42,503 bases of DNA from a bacterium (GCA_009995545.1 JAACPI010000007.1:1-42503); one strand, 5' to 3'. Numbered from the stretch's first letter, positions 1 through 10,045 are shown. Program-made: numbers and translations. Notes: generated from the sequence alone by a model not told the origin.

Positions 1-1
1 T

Positions 2-838
2 TTACACGGGAGTCTCATCAAAAAGATTGTGCATGAAAATACCATTCGGGATATCCGAAAGCATTAATCGTAAGCAAGCTTGAAAAGTTTTATCATCTAC
101 AGGTACCCTATTGACATCCCTTTGACTAAAAACAAGGCCATTCTCTCCGGTTAGACTTATCTTCCTGGAGGATCTGTAATATTCTAAAACTAATTGAAAA
201 AAGGGTAGTCTTTGATATCCATAAACTTCTAACATCTTTTCAAAAAAATCTAGTTCATAAGGTACAAAGCTGGATATAACTCTTCTACCCTTTGTGTACA
301 AGGAGTCATACCAGGATACAGGGTTATCTGGAAAATGGAGGTCTAGCCTTTGTGATTTTGGCAACAAAGCATTATCCTGCATAAAATTTTCTACTGTATT
401 AAAAAAGTGTGTTTTTGATAGTACTCCTTGGTTTACTGCGGTTACCCCACTAAACCTAAGTCCCTGCATTAGATTACGGTTAAACTTGGCGGGTGTTCCA
501 ACATAGTTCGAGACTTCTTCTATAAAGTTAGTTGATTTATATCGACCTCTTAAGTTTCTAGTTCTGAATTCTATTCCTGTGGAGACCAAAAGATCTAGCA
601 TTCTGTTTGTGTTAGGTACCTCTTCCTCTAATAAAGTGTTACAAATAAAGCATAGTGCTAGTGCATCTCCTGGGCGTGTACCTGTCTCCAAATTCCATCT
701 ATAGTGGTATTCGGTTTTTCCCTCAAGAGAAGCCTCTTTGGGTAGTTCTGTAGGGAGGTTTTCGGTACTTACTCCATAATAATCCAGTACTCTGGGGGGT
801 TCTATCCCAATCTGTTCGTAAAGTTTAGGTAAAGACAT
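2..838 (-). CDS. hypothetical protein (278 aa)
   Basis: Long ORF with complete stop at the window edge; TATAAT (849-854 on minus) 10 nt upstream of ATG; no family recognised. Confidence 0.7.
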   Translation of the reverse strand: MSLPKLYEQIGIEPPRVLDYYGVSTENLPTELPKEASLEGKTEYHYRWNLETGTRPGDALALCFICNTLLEEEVPNTNRMLDLLVSTGIEFRTRNLRGRYKSTNFIEEVSNYVGTPAKFNRNLMQGLRFSGVTAVNQGVLSKTHFFNTVENFMQDNALLPKSQRLDLHFPDNPVSWYDSLYTKGRRVISSFVPYELDFFEKMLEVYGYQRLPFFQLVLEYYRSSRKISLTGENGLVFSQRDVNRVPVDDKTFQACLRLMLSDIPNGIFMHNLFDETPV

Positions 839-926
839 ACTATAAGTTATTATACTATACTTACCTTTTAGATAAAGGGTTAATTAAGGATATTAAGGTA
901 TCTAGGATTAAGCTTCCTATACTTTT

Positions 927-1520
927 TTATATAATACTTCGTATTTTTTGAATTAGTGTGTGTTCTGTAATTATTTGGTAAAAGGCAATTCCACTTAAAA
1001 CATAAAACACACCAAATATTGTAAATACAGTTTCTAAGCCTACCCTGTTACCTAAAAACCCACCTACTGCAGCAGTAATAGCCGCTGCAATCGCTGTAAA
1101 AAAGTACTGAAGGCTTAGTTCGTATGTTTCTTTTCCTTTATCTAATATTTTGGAAAATATGTCCCATTTTAATGGGTACAAAAGATCGTCTAAAAACCCC
1201 AACAATGTTAGTATTAAAGCAATATGAATTATAGTTGTAGAAAACCCCATTAGAGCTATTAAAACACCGTATAAAACGTGCGATCCTGTTACTAAGTGTT
1301 TTTGTTTGGTTGTACTTTTAATATCTAATTTTTTAGAAAAATAAATACCAACTGCACCTTTAGTTAACATATAATAGGCAATTAAAAAACCTACTATATC
1401 TATTCTTCCGTGAGTGATTTTATCGGATATTAAAAAAGTTAAAAATACACTTATTAGACTGCTAGCAGAATAACTAAGTGTGTCTGAAACTAAAAAAGAT
1501 TTAACGTTCTTACTTAGCAT
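927..1520 (-). CDS. half-size (about 6 TM) MFS-like membrane protein
   Basis: Hydrophobic segments; start abuts the stop of the upstream GAPDH ORF. Confidence 0.65.
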   Translation of the reverse strand: MLSKNVKSFLVSDTLSYSASSLISVFLTFLISDKITHGRIDIVGFLIAYYMLTKGAVGIYFSKKLDIKSTTKQKHLVTGSHVLYGVLIALMGFSTTIIHIALILTLLGFLDDLLYPLKWDIFSKILDKGKETYELSLQYFFTAIAAAITAAVGGFLGNRVGLETVFTIFGVFYVLSGIAFYQIITEHTLIQKIRSII

Positions 1521-2882
1521 TTACAGCAATTTACCTACAATGAGAACATGCTTTAATAGCATATTTACATATCCCCATTCGTTGTCATACCAAGCACATA
1601 CTTTAACCAAGTTTTTATTTACAACTCGGGTTAAATTTAAATCTATTATAGAGCCATGAGGATTTTGTAAAATGTCACTACTTACCAAGGGTTTTTCAGT
1701 AAAAGTTATAATCCCTCCCCATTCTGGCTTTTCTTCTAGTGATCTAAAAATATTATTTATTTCTTCTACACTTGTAGGAGTTTTGCTAATAAAAGTAAAA
1801 TCTAAAATTGATCCTGCTACTACAGGTACTCTCATAGCTAATGCATCAGATTTGCCTTTTAATGAAGGTACAGCCTTTTCGGTAGCTAAAGATGCCCCAC
1901 TACTTGTAGGTATTATGTTTTGAGCTGCAGATCTCCCCCGTCTAAAATCTTTGTGAGGACCATCTACTAGTGATTGGTCTCCGGTGTAACCATGGATCGT
2001 GTTTAAAATCATTGACTCTATGCCTAGCTCGCTATCTAGTATTGCTGCAATAGGGGTTGCAGCGTTAGTTGTACAGCTGGCATTACTAGTAATTTTAGAT
2101 TTAGCTAGTTCTTCTGTATTATTATTTGGTGTTGCTGTAGGGGTTTCATCGTCTTTTGCCGGGGCGCTAATTACTACCCTTTTTGCACCTGCATCCAAGT
2201 GACCTTTAGCCTTTTCACTACTTGTAAAAAAGCCGGTACTTTCTATTACTATATCAACATTTAAATCTTTCCAAGGTAATTTTGCAGGCTCCTTTTCTTG
2301 GATAAAAGATATAGATTTACCGTCAACCTCCAAAGAATTATCTACTACAGCAATTTTTTTATCGTATCTTTTGTAAACTGTGTCAAACTCCAGTAAGTAA
2401 GCTAAATTTTCTAAATTTCCCAAGTCGTTTATAGCAACAATTTGAATATTTGGGTTGTCGAAGGCAACCTTAAAAAACTGTCTACCTATTCTTCCAAATC
2501 CGTTTATAGCAATTTTAATTTTTTCATCGGTGTTAAGCTCCGTTTGTTCTACAATGGGTTGAGCAATAGGGGCAATTTGTGTGGGTTCTGTTTCTATTGT
2601 TTCTGTCTGCACCGATACACTACTACTACTACTGTTTACACTATTCGTACTAGATTCAGCTTGTAAGGGCTGAGCTTCACTTTTTATTTCCTCAAGTTCT
2701 ATATCGTCGTTTAAAGGCATCCTGTCGCTATTAAAACCTAAGGGGGTGTTCTCTGTTTTTACTTCTTCTGTTGTAACTTGAGTTGGAGCTGTATTTAACG
2801 TTTGCTCAATTTCAGTTGCCAAAACATCTGCTTGTTTAACGCTATCGTCGGTCAGTGAAGTAATCGTGTTAGTAAAATCCAT
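1521..2882 (-). CDS. gap: glyceraldehyde-3-phosphate dehydrogenase with about 120-aa Ser/Thr/Glu-rich N-terminal extension
   Basis: IKIAINGFGRIGRQ, SNASCTTN, NTIHGYTGDQ, WYDNEWGY motifs. Confidence 0.92.
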   Translation of the reverse strand: MDFTNTITSLTDDSVKQADVLATEIEQTLNTAPTQVTTEEVKTENTPLGFNSDRMPLNDDIELEEIKSEAQPLQAESSTNSVNSSSSSVSVQTETIETEPTQIAPIAQPIVEQTELNTDEKIKIAINGFGRIGRQFFKVAFDNPNIQIVAINDLGNLENLAYLLEFDTVYKRYDKKIAVVDNSLEVDGKSISFIQEKEPAKLPWKDLNVDIVIESTGFFTSSEKAKGHLDAGAKRVVISAPAKDDETPTATPNNNTEELAKSKITSNASCTTNAATPIAAILDSELGIESMILNTIHGYTGDQSLVDGPHKDFRRGRSAAQNIIPTSSGASLATEKAVPSLKGKSDALAMRVPVVAGSILDFTFISKTPTSVEEINNIFRSLEEKPEWGGIITFTEKPLVSSDILQNPHGSIIDLNLTRVVNKNLVKVCAWYDNEWGYVNMLLKHVLIVGKLL

Positions 2883-2978
2883 ATGGGCAGTGGTATTTAT
2901 TAAAACTTACATTTAGATTATAGCTAATTATTTTTGGGGAGTATAGGTGTTTATAACTTGCGTCTTAGAAGGAATAAA

Positions 2979-3053
2979 TGGTGGACCCGGTGGGAATCGA
3001 ACCCACAACCTACCGGTTAAGAGCCGGTTGCTCTACCGTTGAGCTACAGATCC
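2979..3053 (-). tRNA. tRNA-Lys(CTT)
   Basis: Cloverleaf on minus strand, anticodon loop CTCTTAA, encoded CCA. Confidence 0.95.
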
Positions 3054-3146
3054 ATTTTGCTTATTAGTATAGCGTATATGAGTTTTTTGGTATAGTCGTA
3101 GCCAAGGATGGGTTTATTAGGCTTGCATCGTAACGAAGGGTGTTTG

Positions 3147-3232
3147 TGGTGCCGGAGGCGGGACTTGAACCCGCACAAGCAAAGCTTACAGCGTTCTGAA
3201 CACTGCGCGTATACCAATTCCGCCACTCCGGC
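3147..3232 (-). tRNA. tRNA-Leu(CAG)
   Basis: Class II cloverleaf with long variable arm, anticodon loop TTCAGAA, encoded CCA. Confidence 0.95.
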
Positions 3233-3256
3233 TCAAATGTAGGCAGTTTTACTCTA

Positions 3257-3475
3257 TTATTCTTTAATTACAGTTGGTTCTAAAATTTTAGCACTGTCTT
3301 TTTTACCCTTTACTTCGGTAACAGTATTTTTAGCAAAGTCTTTGTACCTATTAATTAATCCGTTTAAAAGTATTTTTTTAATCCCATTACCTTCAAACTG
3401 GGTGTATTGCTTTGGAAACTTATTTTGTAAAAAGTTTAAAAACTTTCCTAGGTAGTAAAAAAAACCTTTATTCAT
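3257..3475 (-). CDS. small hypothetical protein (72 aa)
   Basis: ORF 10 nt downstream of dus on the same strand. Confidence 0.5.
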   Translation of the reverse strand: MNKGFFYYLGKFLNFLQNKFPKQYTQFEGNGIKKILLNGLINRYKDFAKNTVTEVKGKKDSAKILEPTVIKE

Positions 3476-3485
3476 TTAGAAGCTA

Positions 3486-4445
3486 TTATACCCTTAAACT
3501 TTTTAAAAAATCCTTTGCTTCTTTTGCATTTTGAGTTTTCATTAACTCCCCTCTTATTGACCCTGCATTTTCAAAACCCTTCAAATAAATCTTAAAGTAT
3601 TTTTTTAAATGGTAAAAATTTTTACCCTCACCCCAGGTTTTTGTAAAAAGATTAATATGTTCTGTTAACATCTCTAGTTTTTTATTTATTTCTAAATCTG
3701 CTATGTTTTGGCCCTCCTTAAAAATTAGTATATTTTCTAAAATACCTCTTGCAACCATTACACCATCTACACCATATGTTTTATGTTTATCCTCAATCTC
3801 ACTGCGCTCTCTTACGTCACCATTTCCAATAATAATAGTATTAGGGCTAATTTTGTTTTTCAGCTTTACAACTTTTGCAACTTCGCTCCAGTCTGCTGGT
3901 TTTTCATCTTGCTTAGAAGTTCTACCGTGGATTGTCAGAGCTTGTAAATTTTGTTGCAGTAAAAAGGTAGCCCACTCTTCAGTTTGTATTGTTCTAAAGC
4001 CAATTCTTGTTTTAACACTAACAGGTAATTTGCCCGCTCCTTCTTTAGTTGCTTGTATAATTTCTTTAGCTAAGCCGGGGTTTTCAATTAAGGCAGAGCA
4101 AGCGCCTTTTTTAACGATTTTTTTAACAGGGCAGCCCATGTTTATATCTACGCCATCAAAACCTAGGTCCTCCGCCATTTTAGCGCTTTTATAGTGCATT
4201 TGGGGGTCTAAACCCCATATTTGTGCAACTAAGGGTCTTTCTTTTTCTGTGTATTTCCATCGGTACATTACTTTACTTTTACCTGCGCTTCCAAGTCCTT
4301 CGGCATTAGTAAATTCAGTAAAATAAACGTCGGCAGGAGCCCATTTGGCTATTAACTGCCTAAACACTGTGTCTGTTACATCTTCCATAGGTGCCAGAAC
4401 TTTAATCGGTTTGTTAAGTTTTTCCCAAAAATTACTCACACACAT
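3486..4445 (-). CDS. dus: tRNA-dihydrouridine synthase
   Basis: LAPMEDVTDTVFR, DGVDINMGCPVKK, SVKTRIG, TIHGR motifs; true start may be GTG at 4439. Confidence 0.92.
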   Translation of the reverse strand: MCVSNFWEKLNKPIKVLAPMEDVTDTVFRQLIAKWAPADVYFTEFTNAEGLGSAGKSKVMYRWKYTEKERPLVAQIWGLDPQMHYKSAKMAEDLGFDGVDINMGCPVKKIVKKGACSALIENPGLAKEIIQATKEGAGKLPVSVKTRIGFRTIQTEEWATFLLQQNLQALTIHGRTSKQDEKPADWSEVAKVVKLKNKISPNTIIIGNGDVRERSEIEDKHKTYGVDGVMVARGILENILIFKEGQNIADLEINKKLEMLTEHINLFTKTWGEGKNFYHLKKYFKIYLKGFENAGSIRGELMKTQNAKEAKDFLKSLRV

Positions 4446-4485
4446 ATTATACAGTAAATGTTTAGTGGGGTTTTATTTTTAACTT

Positions 4486-5901
4486 TTAGTTTAGGTAGTT
4501 TTTGCAGTCTTTTTTTTGTTCTGTAAAATCCTGATTATATTCCTTTTCTAAATCCTCCCAGCTTTTTATACACTGAACATAAACATTCTGCTCCCCATTT
4601 ATATTTAACTGCTTACTTAATAGAACACCCTCGTTATGAAGTTTAATGTATTCATTATTTAATGAGTCCGCGTCTCCATAAGTAACCTTTCCGTTTGTAT
4701 AACCATCCCAGAGTTTTTCCGCTATTTCGATTTTACGCTCTAGTATTTTTAATATTTTTTTAACTCCGTCTTTATCTACAAATTGATTTTCTTTAGCACC
4801 TTTCCAGCTATCTAATACCTTTTTATCTTCACTTCTGCGGTTTTCCCAATATATTACACTGTCGTAATCGTAGGATACTGCCTGGTTATAATTAAAACTT
4901 CCTTGTTCCTCATTAACTACTTCACTTGGAGTTTTTGGTGGGATAATAGGTCCCCCTACCGTACTTTGTACTATCTGTTCTACAACACCTTTAGCGTAAT
5001 TTGCATCTATTGCATAACCGATACCCTCCGATGGGATATCTTTGCCTACCCAGGCATTTTTACTAGTATTTATTCCTACAACCCCGCACTTATTTACTAA
5101 AGGGCCACCCGAATTACCTGGGTTTATAGGGCTGTCTGTTTGAATCATTTTTACACTGCTATCGCTAAATTGAAGCCTACGTGAAAATACTCCTTTAGTA
5201 ATAGTGCTTTCTCCGTATGGATCCTTTGGCCATCCAAGTGCGTACAAGGTTTCTGCCAAGTCTAAACTAGAAGTGCTTGCCCAATCGCAGTAGTTGTAGC
5301 TTTGTTTAGTTTGTAAAACTGCTAAATCGTCTTTTTCGGAATATCCTGCAATAGGAACATCTACATAACCCGAGTCTAACAAAACTTTTACATAACCGTT
5401 ATCGCTGTAACTAACGACGTGTAAGTTGGTTACAATATAATTTGGATTTATAAAAAAACCAGACCCATGTCCGGTTTTTGCATCTCCAATCAAAACTGTA
5501 CAAGCTTTGGCTTTGACTAAAGAAGTTTTTTCGTCACAAATTAAAGAATTTTTACTAGTCGTTTGTGTTTGGGGTTTTTTAAATTCTGTATCCTTTTCAA
5601 CATTTTTTTGTTGATAGCTTAGTAAAATACCTATTAAACCTAAAAAAATCAAAATGCTTATTACTAGCGCTAGGGTTTTATTTACTCTGTTTAAGTAGTA
5701 AAAAGTAAGCAAAATTACTCCAATACTAAGAAAAACAAGGCAAACAAGTAATACCAGCCAAATATAACTGGCTAAAAATAGATTAAAAGGTGAATTGATT
5801 GTTAAAAAATAGTAAGAAGTTCCCCAGCTAGCAACAGCTATTAAAAGTGTACTTGTAGTTAAAATCCACCCTATTGTTCTAATTTTGTTCATTAGAATCA
5901 T
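4486..5901 (-). CDS. membrane-anchored trypsin-like (S1C/HtrA-type) serine protease without evident PDZ domain
   Basis: N-terminal TM helices; GSGFFINPNYIVTNLHVV (His), DDLAVLQ (Asp), NPGNSGGPL (Ser). Confidence 0.85.
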   Translation of the reverse strand: MILMNKIRTIGWILTTSTLLIAVASWGTSYYFLTINSPFNLFLASYIWLVLLVCLVFLSIGVILLTFYYLNRVNKTLALVISILIFLGLIGILLSYQQKNVEKDTEFKKPQTQTTSKNSLICDEKTSLVKAKACTVLIGDAKTGHGSGFFINPNYIVTNLHVVSYSDNGYVKVLLDSGYVDVPIAGYSEKDDLAVLQTKQSYNYCDWASTSSLDLAETLYALGWPKDPYGESTITKGVFSRRLQFSDSSVKMIQTDSPINPGNSGGPLVNKCGVVGINTSKNAWVGKDIPSEGIGYAIDANYAKGVVEQIVQSTVGGPIIPPKTPSEVVNEEQGSFNYNQAVSYDYDSVIYWENRRSEDKKVLDSWKGAKENQFVDKDGVKKILKILERKIEIAEKLWDGYTNGKVTYGDADSLNNEYIKLHNEGVLLSKQLNINGEQNVYVQCIKSWEDLEKEYNQDFTEQKKDCKNYLN

Positions 5902-5928
5902 TTTACTACATATTAAGGTCTCTTATAT

Positions 5929-6591
5929 TTATTTACTAAAGCTTACTATTAGCTGTCCTTGGTCAAACTCGATTTTTTCAAAAGAATCTTTGTATTCTGG
6001 GTAGCTATTAAAAGCCAATTTTCTTGCGTTTGCCGCAAATTGTCTAATTGCCAGCATTTCTATTCCACTAAACTTTCTGTCCCCTGTATTTTCTAACTTT
6101 TTAACAATTAAATTTTTGCCTGCTTCATCCGGTGTTAACTCTATATAAATACCATAATCATTGTTTACAGTAAGATTTAAAATTCCCTTGCCTTTTTGAA
6201 GTGCCGCGGACCCCTTGTTTACTGTATAACCCGCAAAAGTTTGACCTATTAAGTAGCTGTTTATATACCTATTTAACTCTGATTGAGAAATAGCTAAAGA
6301 CCAAGATTTATCTACTGTTTTATCTCCATCCACTGCTGTTAAATCCTCTGTATTAATTTCTTTTAGGGTAGCCTGGTCGGTAGTTTCTGTTTTTTCCGTG
6401 TTAACTTCAGTTTCTTTCGTATCTATTTTAATATTATCCCCTTTATTAGAGTTAGATGGCAAAAATATTTGTTTAACTTCCGTAAAAGAAGTTGGTATAG
6501 ACATGCCCGCAAAATGCCAATAAGCATAGGCTTTAGAAGGAATGGATAGTAAAAATAGAACAGGTATTATACTAAGAATTATTTTTTTCAT
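5929..6591 (-). CDS. secreted hypothetical protein
   Basis: N-terminal signal peptide (MKKIILSIIPVLFLLSIPSKAYAY); TATAAT 6 nt upstream of ATG. Confidence 0.65.
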   Translation of the reverse strand: MKKIILSIIPVLFLLSIPSKAYAYWHFAGMSIPTSFTEVKQIFLPSNSNKGDNIKIDTKETEVNTEKTETTDQATLKEINTEDLTAVDGDKTVDKSWSLAISQSELNRYINSYLIGQTFAGYTVNKGSAALQKGKGILNLTVNNDYGIYIELTPDEAGKNLIVKKLENTGDRKFSGIEMLAIRQFAANARKLAFNSYPEYKDSFEKIEFDQGQLIVSFSK

Positions 6592-6637
6592 GAAGGGATT
6601 ATACCACTGTTAAAGAAGTACCTATACTTAGGAATTT

Positions 6638-6874
6638 ATGGAGCTGGTAACCGTAATTGGCTCGGACCTATTTAGCCAGGACGAGTATACCAAAGAATAT
6701 CTACTCGACCCCGACTTGCCACTTATTTTTAAGATAAAAATCGGCCTTCGCTATTGGGTTACTGCTGATATGATTTTACAACTAAACGTATTCGAAGACT
6801 ATCTTGAGAAAATAAATCCGTTTTTGTTTCTGGAAGTATTTGGTAAACGACGCAAAGATCGAAAAATATGCTAA
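6638..6874 (+). CDS. small hypothetical protein (78 aa), possible remnant
   Basis: Short ORF upstream of a phosphotransferase. Confidence 0.35.
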   Translation: MELVTVIGSDLFSQDEYTKEYLLDPDLPLIFKIKIGLRYWVTADMILQLNVFEDYLEKINPFLFLEVFGKRRKDRKIC

Positions 6875-7000
6875 TATTTGCTTACCTAATGGTTTCTGTA
6901 GTGAAAGTACCTTTTAAGGGAGCGAATGTTGGCAGCTAATTACTGATCCATCTTGGCTACAGGGACCGAAATCTTAAAAATATTAGAAACTGAATAAAGT

Positions 7001-8002
7001 ATGGAATACTCTCAAAGATTAGGTAACATCACCGATGAGCAATTTCAAAAGGCTCTCGATCGATTCGAGCTCGGACAGCTAATTAAAGCTGAGAGTATAC
7101 CCTTTGGAAACTTTGGTCAAAATGTTTTTCTAACTACTACAATTGGAGAATATGTTTTTCGAGGTAAACCACATTATGCCTGGCAGTTTAAGAGCGAGCA
7201 GTTTATGGCTGACCTCCTTCATAAAAAGACAAAGACTCCAGTGCCTTACCCATATTTAGTTGATGAACAAACCGATATTTTTGGTTGGGGTTACGTAATT
7301 ATGCCTAGATTGAATGGAAAACAACTAAAAGATAAAAGTGTTAAAGATCAATTAACAATTGAAGACAAAAAAGATATCGCAAGAGCATTTGGTGAAAATC
7401 TGGCCGAAATGCAAACTTTAACCTGGGATTTTTCAGGACAGTATGATTTACAAACCGGTTCAATTAAAGCATTCGATAAACCTTTCGACCAGTGGATTAT
7501 TGACAGAATAAAGGAATTAGCCAATCTTTGCTCTACATACGGCGATAAAACCCCCAAAACAGATATTGAATGGATAGACAAAATCATAGAGGATGGAGTA
7601 GAAGCTATGAGAGTGGTTTTCACTCCCACTTTTGTCATGCACGATTATCAAGAAAGCAATATGGTCGTTGATAAAATTGACGGCAAGTGGAAAGTAACAG
7701 GCGTTTTTGACTTGATGGAAAACTATTTCGGTGATGGGGAATCTGATTTGCCTCGTATGTTTATTGCATATGCCGAGGAGGATATGAATCTGGCTTATAT
7801 TTTCCTTAATTCCTACTTGTCCAAACACAAAGTTAGACCTGGTTTTGAAAAACGTTTTCCTATTTATGTGCTTATAGACCGACTTATTGTCTGGGAGTGG
7901 GCTCAACGAACCGGAAAATGTTGGTGGAATAGTAAGTTTACCTTTAGAGATTGGTGTGGTGAATTCTCACAGCTAGATGAAAAACTTCTTGTGATCAAAT
8001 AA
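7001..8002 (+). CDS. APH/choline-kinase-like phosphotransferase
   Basis: FVMHDYQESNMVVDK...TGVFDLMENYFGDGESDLPR resembles APH catalytic and metal-binding motifs. Confidence 0.8.
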   Translation: MEYSQRLGNITDEQFQKALDRFELGQLIKAESIPFGNFGQNVFLTTTIGEYVFRGKPHYAWQFKSEQFMADLLHKKTKTPVPYPYLVDEQTDIFGWGYVIMPRLNGKQLKDKSVKDQLTIEDKKDIARAFGENLAEMQTLTWDFSGQYDLQTGSIKAFDKPFDQWIIDRIKELANLCSTYGDKTPKTDIEWIDKIIEDGVEAMRVVFTPTFVMHDYQESNMVVDKIDGKWKVTGVFDLMENYFGDGESDLPRMFIAYAEEDMNLAYIFLNSYLSKHKVRPGFEKRFPIYVLIDRLIVWEWAQRTGKCWWNSKFTFRDWCGEFSQLDEKLLVIK

Positions 8003-8136
8003 AAACTTAGGTCCGACTCCGGTATCCAGTTAAGATTTTTCTAGGCTAAAGACAAAACGTTAAAAATAGGGGCTAGAACTCGGGATAATGTTGGTTTCTT
8101 GAGGAAAATTGATGAAAACACAAAACCATTTCGCTA

Positions 8137-8211
8137 TGGAGCGGGTAAGGGGAATTGAACCCCTATCTTTGCCATGGCAAGGCAATATAATAGCCTTTAT
8201 ACGATACCCGC
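8137..8211 (-). tRNA. tRNA-Gly(GCC)
   Basis: Cloverleaf, anticodon loop TTGCCAT, encoded CCA. Confidence 0.95.
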
Positions 8212-8307
8212 GTTAACAATAAAGATTTTACACTAAAAAAAGTAATAAATGAATAATAGAGGTAAAAATGCTACGCCTGAGCAAGAGTAATTTACCAAAT
8301 ATAATTA

Positions 8308-8383
8308 TGGCGCGCCCGGCAAGATTCGAACTTGCGACCTTCTCCTTAGAAGGGAACTGCTCTAGCCACTGAGCTACGGGCGC
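8308..8383 (-). tRNA. tRNA-Arg(TCT)
   Basis: Cloverleaf, anticodon loop CTTCTAA, encoded CCA. Confidence 0.93.
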
Positions 8384-8468
8384 CTAAATTCAGTACATTG
8401 TGGTCTATCTCTGCTATTTTAGACGTTTTATCCTTAATTTTCTACTAACTTACGTTACTTAGTAGTAC

Positions 8469-9017
8469 TTAGCTTTCTGAGGTATCCGTCAAAAAATAAT
8501 TTTGGTGAGAGTAAAATGCTATGTTTAGGTCATTACCCGATTGTACAAAGGCACCTGTATAACCATATTCCGCTAATAGATTATTAGCCGTTTGAGCTGT
8601 TGTTTGTAAAATATAAGGTTGAGTTGGTTGTAAATAATAAGGGTCCCTGTAAAAAGTTTTATCGGCAAACATTATCTCCACTGCCATTTTTGTAAGTCCA
8701 TCGCGTTCAAGATCTGCTAAATCTAAACCATTAGAGTCGTAATGATCACGAGCTGCTTGCGTTATAAAAGAACCCTCCAATTGTGACTTTTGTGCTTTGT
8801 GTTGCTGTATTTGTACTTCTACCCTTGACCGATCTCCATTTAAATAGGGGCTAGTGCTAACTATGTACAACTTTTCGATTGCTATTTTATGATAAAGTAG
8901 AGTGGTATTAATATCATATAGTAATCTAGTAATACCTATAGGATCTAGAGCAAGTATACTACTTATGATAGCCCTTTCTGCCAGTTCATTTGTTCCTTTA
9001 CTAGGTGTTATATACAT
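8469..9017 (-). CDS. hypothetical protein (182 aa)
   Basis: ORF between two tRNA genes; no family recognised. Confidence 0.55.
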   Translation of the reverse strand: MYITPSKGTNELAERAIISSILALDPIGITRLLYDINTTLLYHKIAIEKLYIVSTSPYLNGDRSRVEVQIQQHKAQKSQLEGSFITQAARDHYDSNGLDLADLERDGLTKMAVEIMFADKTFYRDPYYLQPTQPYILQTTAQTANNLLAEYGYTGAFVQSGNDLNIAFYSHQNYFLTDTSES

Positions 9018-9131
9018 TTATATTTAAAATTAAGCCCCGCTATTCTAAGAAATTAAACTCATTGTGTCAACTATAGGTTATACTTGGATTAGGGGTAGCT
9101 GTTTGGTTAAAGTTTAAAAAATGTTATTTTG

Positions 9132-9207
9132 TGGCGCGCCCGGTAGGATTCGAACCCACAACCCCTTGTTCCGAAGACAAGTGCTCTAGCCGTTAAGCTA
9201 CGGGCGC
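9132..9207 (-). tRNA. tRNA-Arg(TCG)
   Basis: Cloverleaf, anticodon loop CTTCGGA, encoded CCA; similar to tRNA-Arg(TCT) at 8308. Confidence 0.94.
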
Positions 9208-9263
9208 TATATTTTGTTATTATACTACCCTTTATGCCTATATTAGAAAATTATTTACTTTTT

Positions 9264-9290
9264 TTGCCATTTTTTAGATCGTGGTATAAT
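9264..9290 (+). promoter_or_regulatory. promoter TTGCCA-N15-TATAAT for 9299 CDS
   Basis: -10 ends 8 nt before ATG, implying a near-leaderless mRNA. Confidence 0.55.
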
Positions 9291-9298
9291 AATTAGGT

Positions 9299-10045
9299 AT
9301 GAAACAGACTATTACTAGTCTCACTTTAAACGACAAACCTGCACGTACTCAAATAAATTCACTAGCAAAAAAACCTAGTATAATTGAGTCTGCTAGCCTT
9401 TATTTAAAAAGAATAAGGTTAGAGTATTTAAACTTTAATCTGAGTAAAAAACACTTAGTTTATACACCTTTTATACTTGCCCCTGTTTTAGTATTAATGA
9501 TTCTTGGTTATTACACCTTTATATATAGACCCGGAAAGGTTTTAGGAGAATCTACACAAGATAGTTACAGTATTTACGCTAATAATGTTAAAGACACAAA
9601 AACCTACGATATAGACGCTAAAACTAAAGACGCTAGAGCCCAAAAAGTTAAATTATTTTTTGAAAAGTATAACGCCCCCTTGGCAGACCATTCAGATTAT
9701 ATAGTAGAAATGGCCGATAAATACGGGGTAGATTGGAAATTAGTAAGCGCCATTGGCTATTGTGAGGGTAATGGTGGTAAAAAAATCCCCGAAAATTCTT
9801 ACAATACTTGGGGTTGGGCCGCCAGCGAAAAAGATTTAGCAGAAAAAAGCGGAAATTACAGATTAGGATCTTGGGAATCCGCTATTGAAACAGTAACTAG
9901 AGGACTTAAAAAAGGCTATATTGATAAAGGCTTAGTTACCCCAGAAGAAATAATGGCAAAGTATGCACCTCCTAGTGTTGATAAAGGTGGTCCTTGGGCA
10001 AAGTGTGTTAATCAATATTTAACGGAGATCGATAATATAAATTAA
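9299..10045 (+). CDS. membrane-anchored lysozyme/transglycosylase-like protein
   Basis: Single TM then VDWKLVSAIGYCEGNGG...NTWGW..., reminiscent of glucosaminidase/SLT-fold enzymes. Confidence 0.6.
   Translation: MKQTITSLTLNDKPARTQINSLAKKPSIIESASLYLKRIRLEYLNFNLSKKHLVYTPFILAPVLVLMILGYYTFIYRPGKVLGESTQDSYSIYANNVKDTKTYDIDAKTKDARAQKVKLFFEKYNAPLADHSDYIVEMADKYGVDWKLVSAIGYCEGNGGKKIPENSYNTWGWAASEKDLAEKSGNYRLGSWESAIETVTRGLKKGYIDKGLVTPEEIMAKYAPPSVDKGGPWAKCVNQYLTEIDNIN

Noticed and set aside
1672-2666. Plus ORFs inside the GAPDH gene
   Set aside because: Antisense shadow ORFs of a well-supported gene
3044-3226. 60-aa minus ORF
   Set aside because: Overlaps tRNA-Lys and tRNA-Leu(CAG); translation is tRNA sequence
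7348-7906. Two minus ORFs (96 and 129 aa) opposite the phosphotransferase
   Set aside because: Antisense to a gene with clear family motifs; no homology-like motifs of their own
6638-8002. Horizontally acquired resistance island
   Set aside because: Codon usage looks somewhat different and the APH-like gene is suggestive, but I cannot compute composition and no mobility genes flank it
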